Below, piece after piece: positions 5,619-5,757 of a DNA stretch of 5,757 nt (position 1 is its first letter; the number at the start of each line of letters is the position of its first letter). Position numbers and translations under genes: made by a program. Source of the DNA: an uncultured Lachnospiraceae bacterium. GTDB taxonomy: Bacteria > Bacillota_A > Clostridia > Lachnospirales > Lachnospiraceae. The notes beneath the pieces were generated by a model. The model was not told the DNA's origin. It searched no databases and worked only from the letters and a program-made list of their open reading frames with translations. The stretch is taken from contig CADBQK010000527.1 of assembly GCA_902796775.1 (NCBI GenBank), forward strand, positions 1-5,757, given 5' to 3'.

Positions 5619-5757
5619 TTATGATGAGTGGATGAGCAGATCCAGCTCTTCGCTGATTTCGGCCAGCTGGGAATCCGCAAAATGAAGGGCTGAGGAAACA
5701 AGGGTTAGAACCTGTCTGTCATCAATTGAGTAGGAATCCATGAGGAGATGATCCAGC
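5619..5757 (-). CDS. C-terminal fragment of an unidentified helical protein
   Basis: An open frame enters from the right edge and ends with TAA at 5619-5621, giving 45 visible residues. The fragment is amphipathic and acidic, with two likely helices: one through DDRQVLTLVSSALHFADSQL, the other through AEISEELDLLIHSS. The closing SEELDLLI faintly recalls the SQELDxLI motif of Spo0E-like phosphatases, and IDDRQVLTL recalls the segment before that motif, but the spacing does not fit the family well. I do not recognise it. No ribosome binding site is seen before the internal ATG at 5741, so it is most likely the end of a larger gene, not a small gene of its own. The promoter downstream separates it from the Dlt-like operon. 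Confidence 0.5.
   Translation of the reverse strand, partial: LDHLLMDSYSIDDRQVLTLVSSALHFADSQLAEISEELDLLIHSS

Noticed and set aside
5619..5741. Independent small gene of 40 codons from the ATG at 5741
   Set aside because: No convincing ribosome binding site in the 16 bases available upstream, and the frame stays open to the edge, so a truncated larger gene is more likely.

Overview
The window looks like chromosomal DNA from a Gram-positive, Clostridia-type member of the Bacillota, most likely Lachnospiraceae-like. This rests on the gene types (a DltA/DltC/DltB-like set), strong GGAGG-type ribosome binding sites and the moderate base composition. The genus cannot be fixed from the sequence alone. 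Every supported gene lies on the minus strand, so the window is described below from right to left, in the direction of transcription.

Layout. At the right edge (5619-5757) is the C-terminal end of an unidentified helical protein. A short gap of about 80 bases follows. It holds a weak hairpin, a good sigma-A-type promoter (TTGCAA, 17 bases, TATACT) and a strong Shine-Dalgarno sequence. The promoter opens a five-gene operon: (1) an AMP-forming adenylation enzyme of the DltA / NRPS A-domain type, preceded by a leader with mutually exclusive hairpins; (2) a fold-type III PLP-dependent decarboxylase; (3) a 74-residue acyl carrier protein; (4) an AlgI/DltB-type MBOAT membrane O-acyltransferase; (5) a membrane-anchored SGNH-type protein (DltD/AlgX-like position and fold), cut off by the left edge. 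Spacing is tight: genes 2/3 and 4/5 overlap, and genes 3 and 4 are 29 bases apart. No stretch longer than 300 bases lacks a gene.

How the genes may work together. In the classical Dlt pathway, DltA charges D-alanine onto carrier protein DltC, and DltB with DltD passes it across the membrane onto teichoic acid. This operon has the same parts plus a PLP decarboxylase placed between the ligase and the carrier protein. The closest described logic for ligase + carrier + decarboxylase is BtrJ/BtrI/BtrK of butirosin biosynthesis, where glutamate bound to a carrier protein is decarboxylated to a 4-aminobutyryl thioester. My main hypothesis is that an amino acid, possibly acidic, is activated, loaded on the carrier and decarboxylated there. 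The resulting amino-acyl group would then be exported as an ester onto an extracytoplasmic polymer by the MBOAT/SGNH pair. The gene families are seen in the sequence; the chemistry and the acceptor are inference.

Other unusual structure: a 15-bp tandem repeat inside the decarboxylase gene that adds an acidic/proline loop, an imperfect tandem repeat of about 30 bp between genes 1 and 2, and a short leader reading frame whose stop codon overlaps the start of gene 1.
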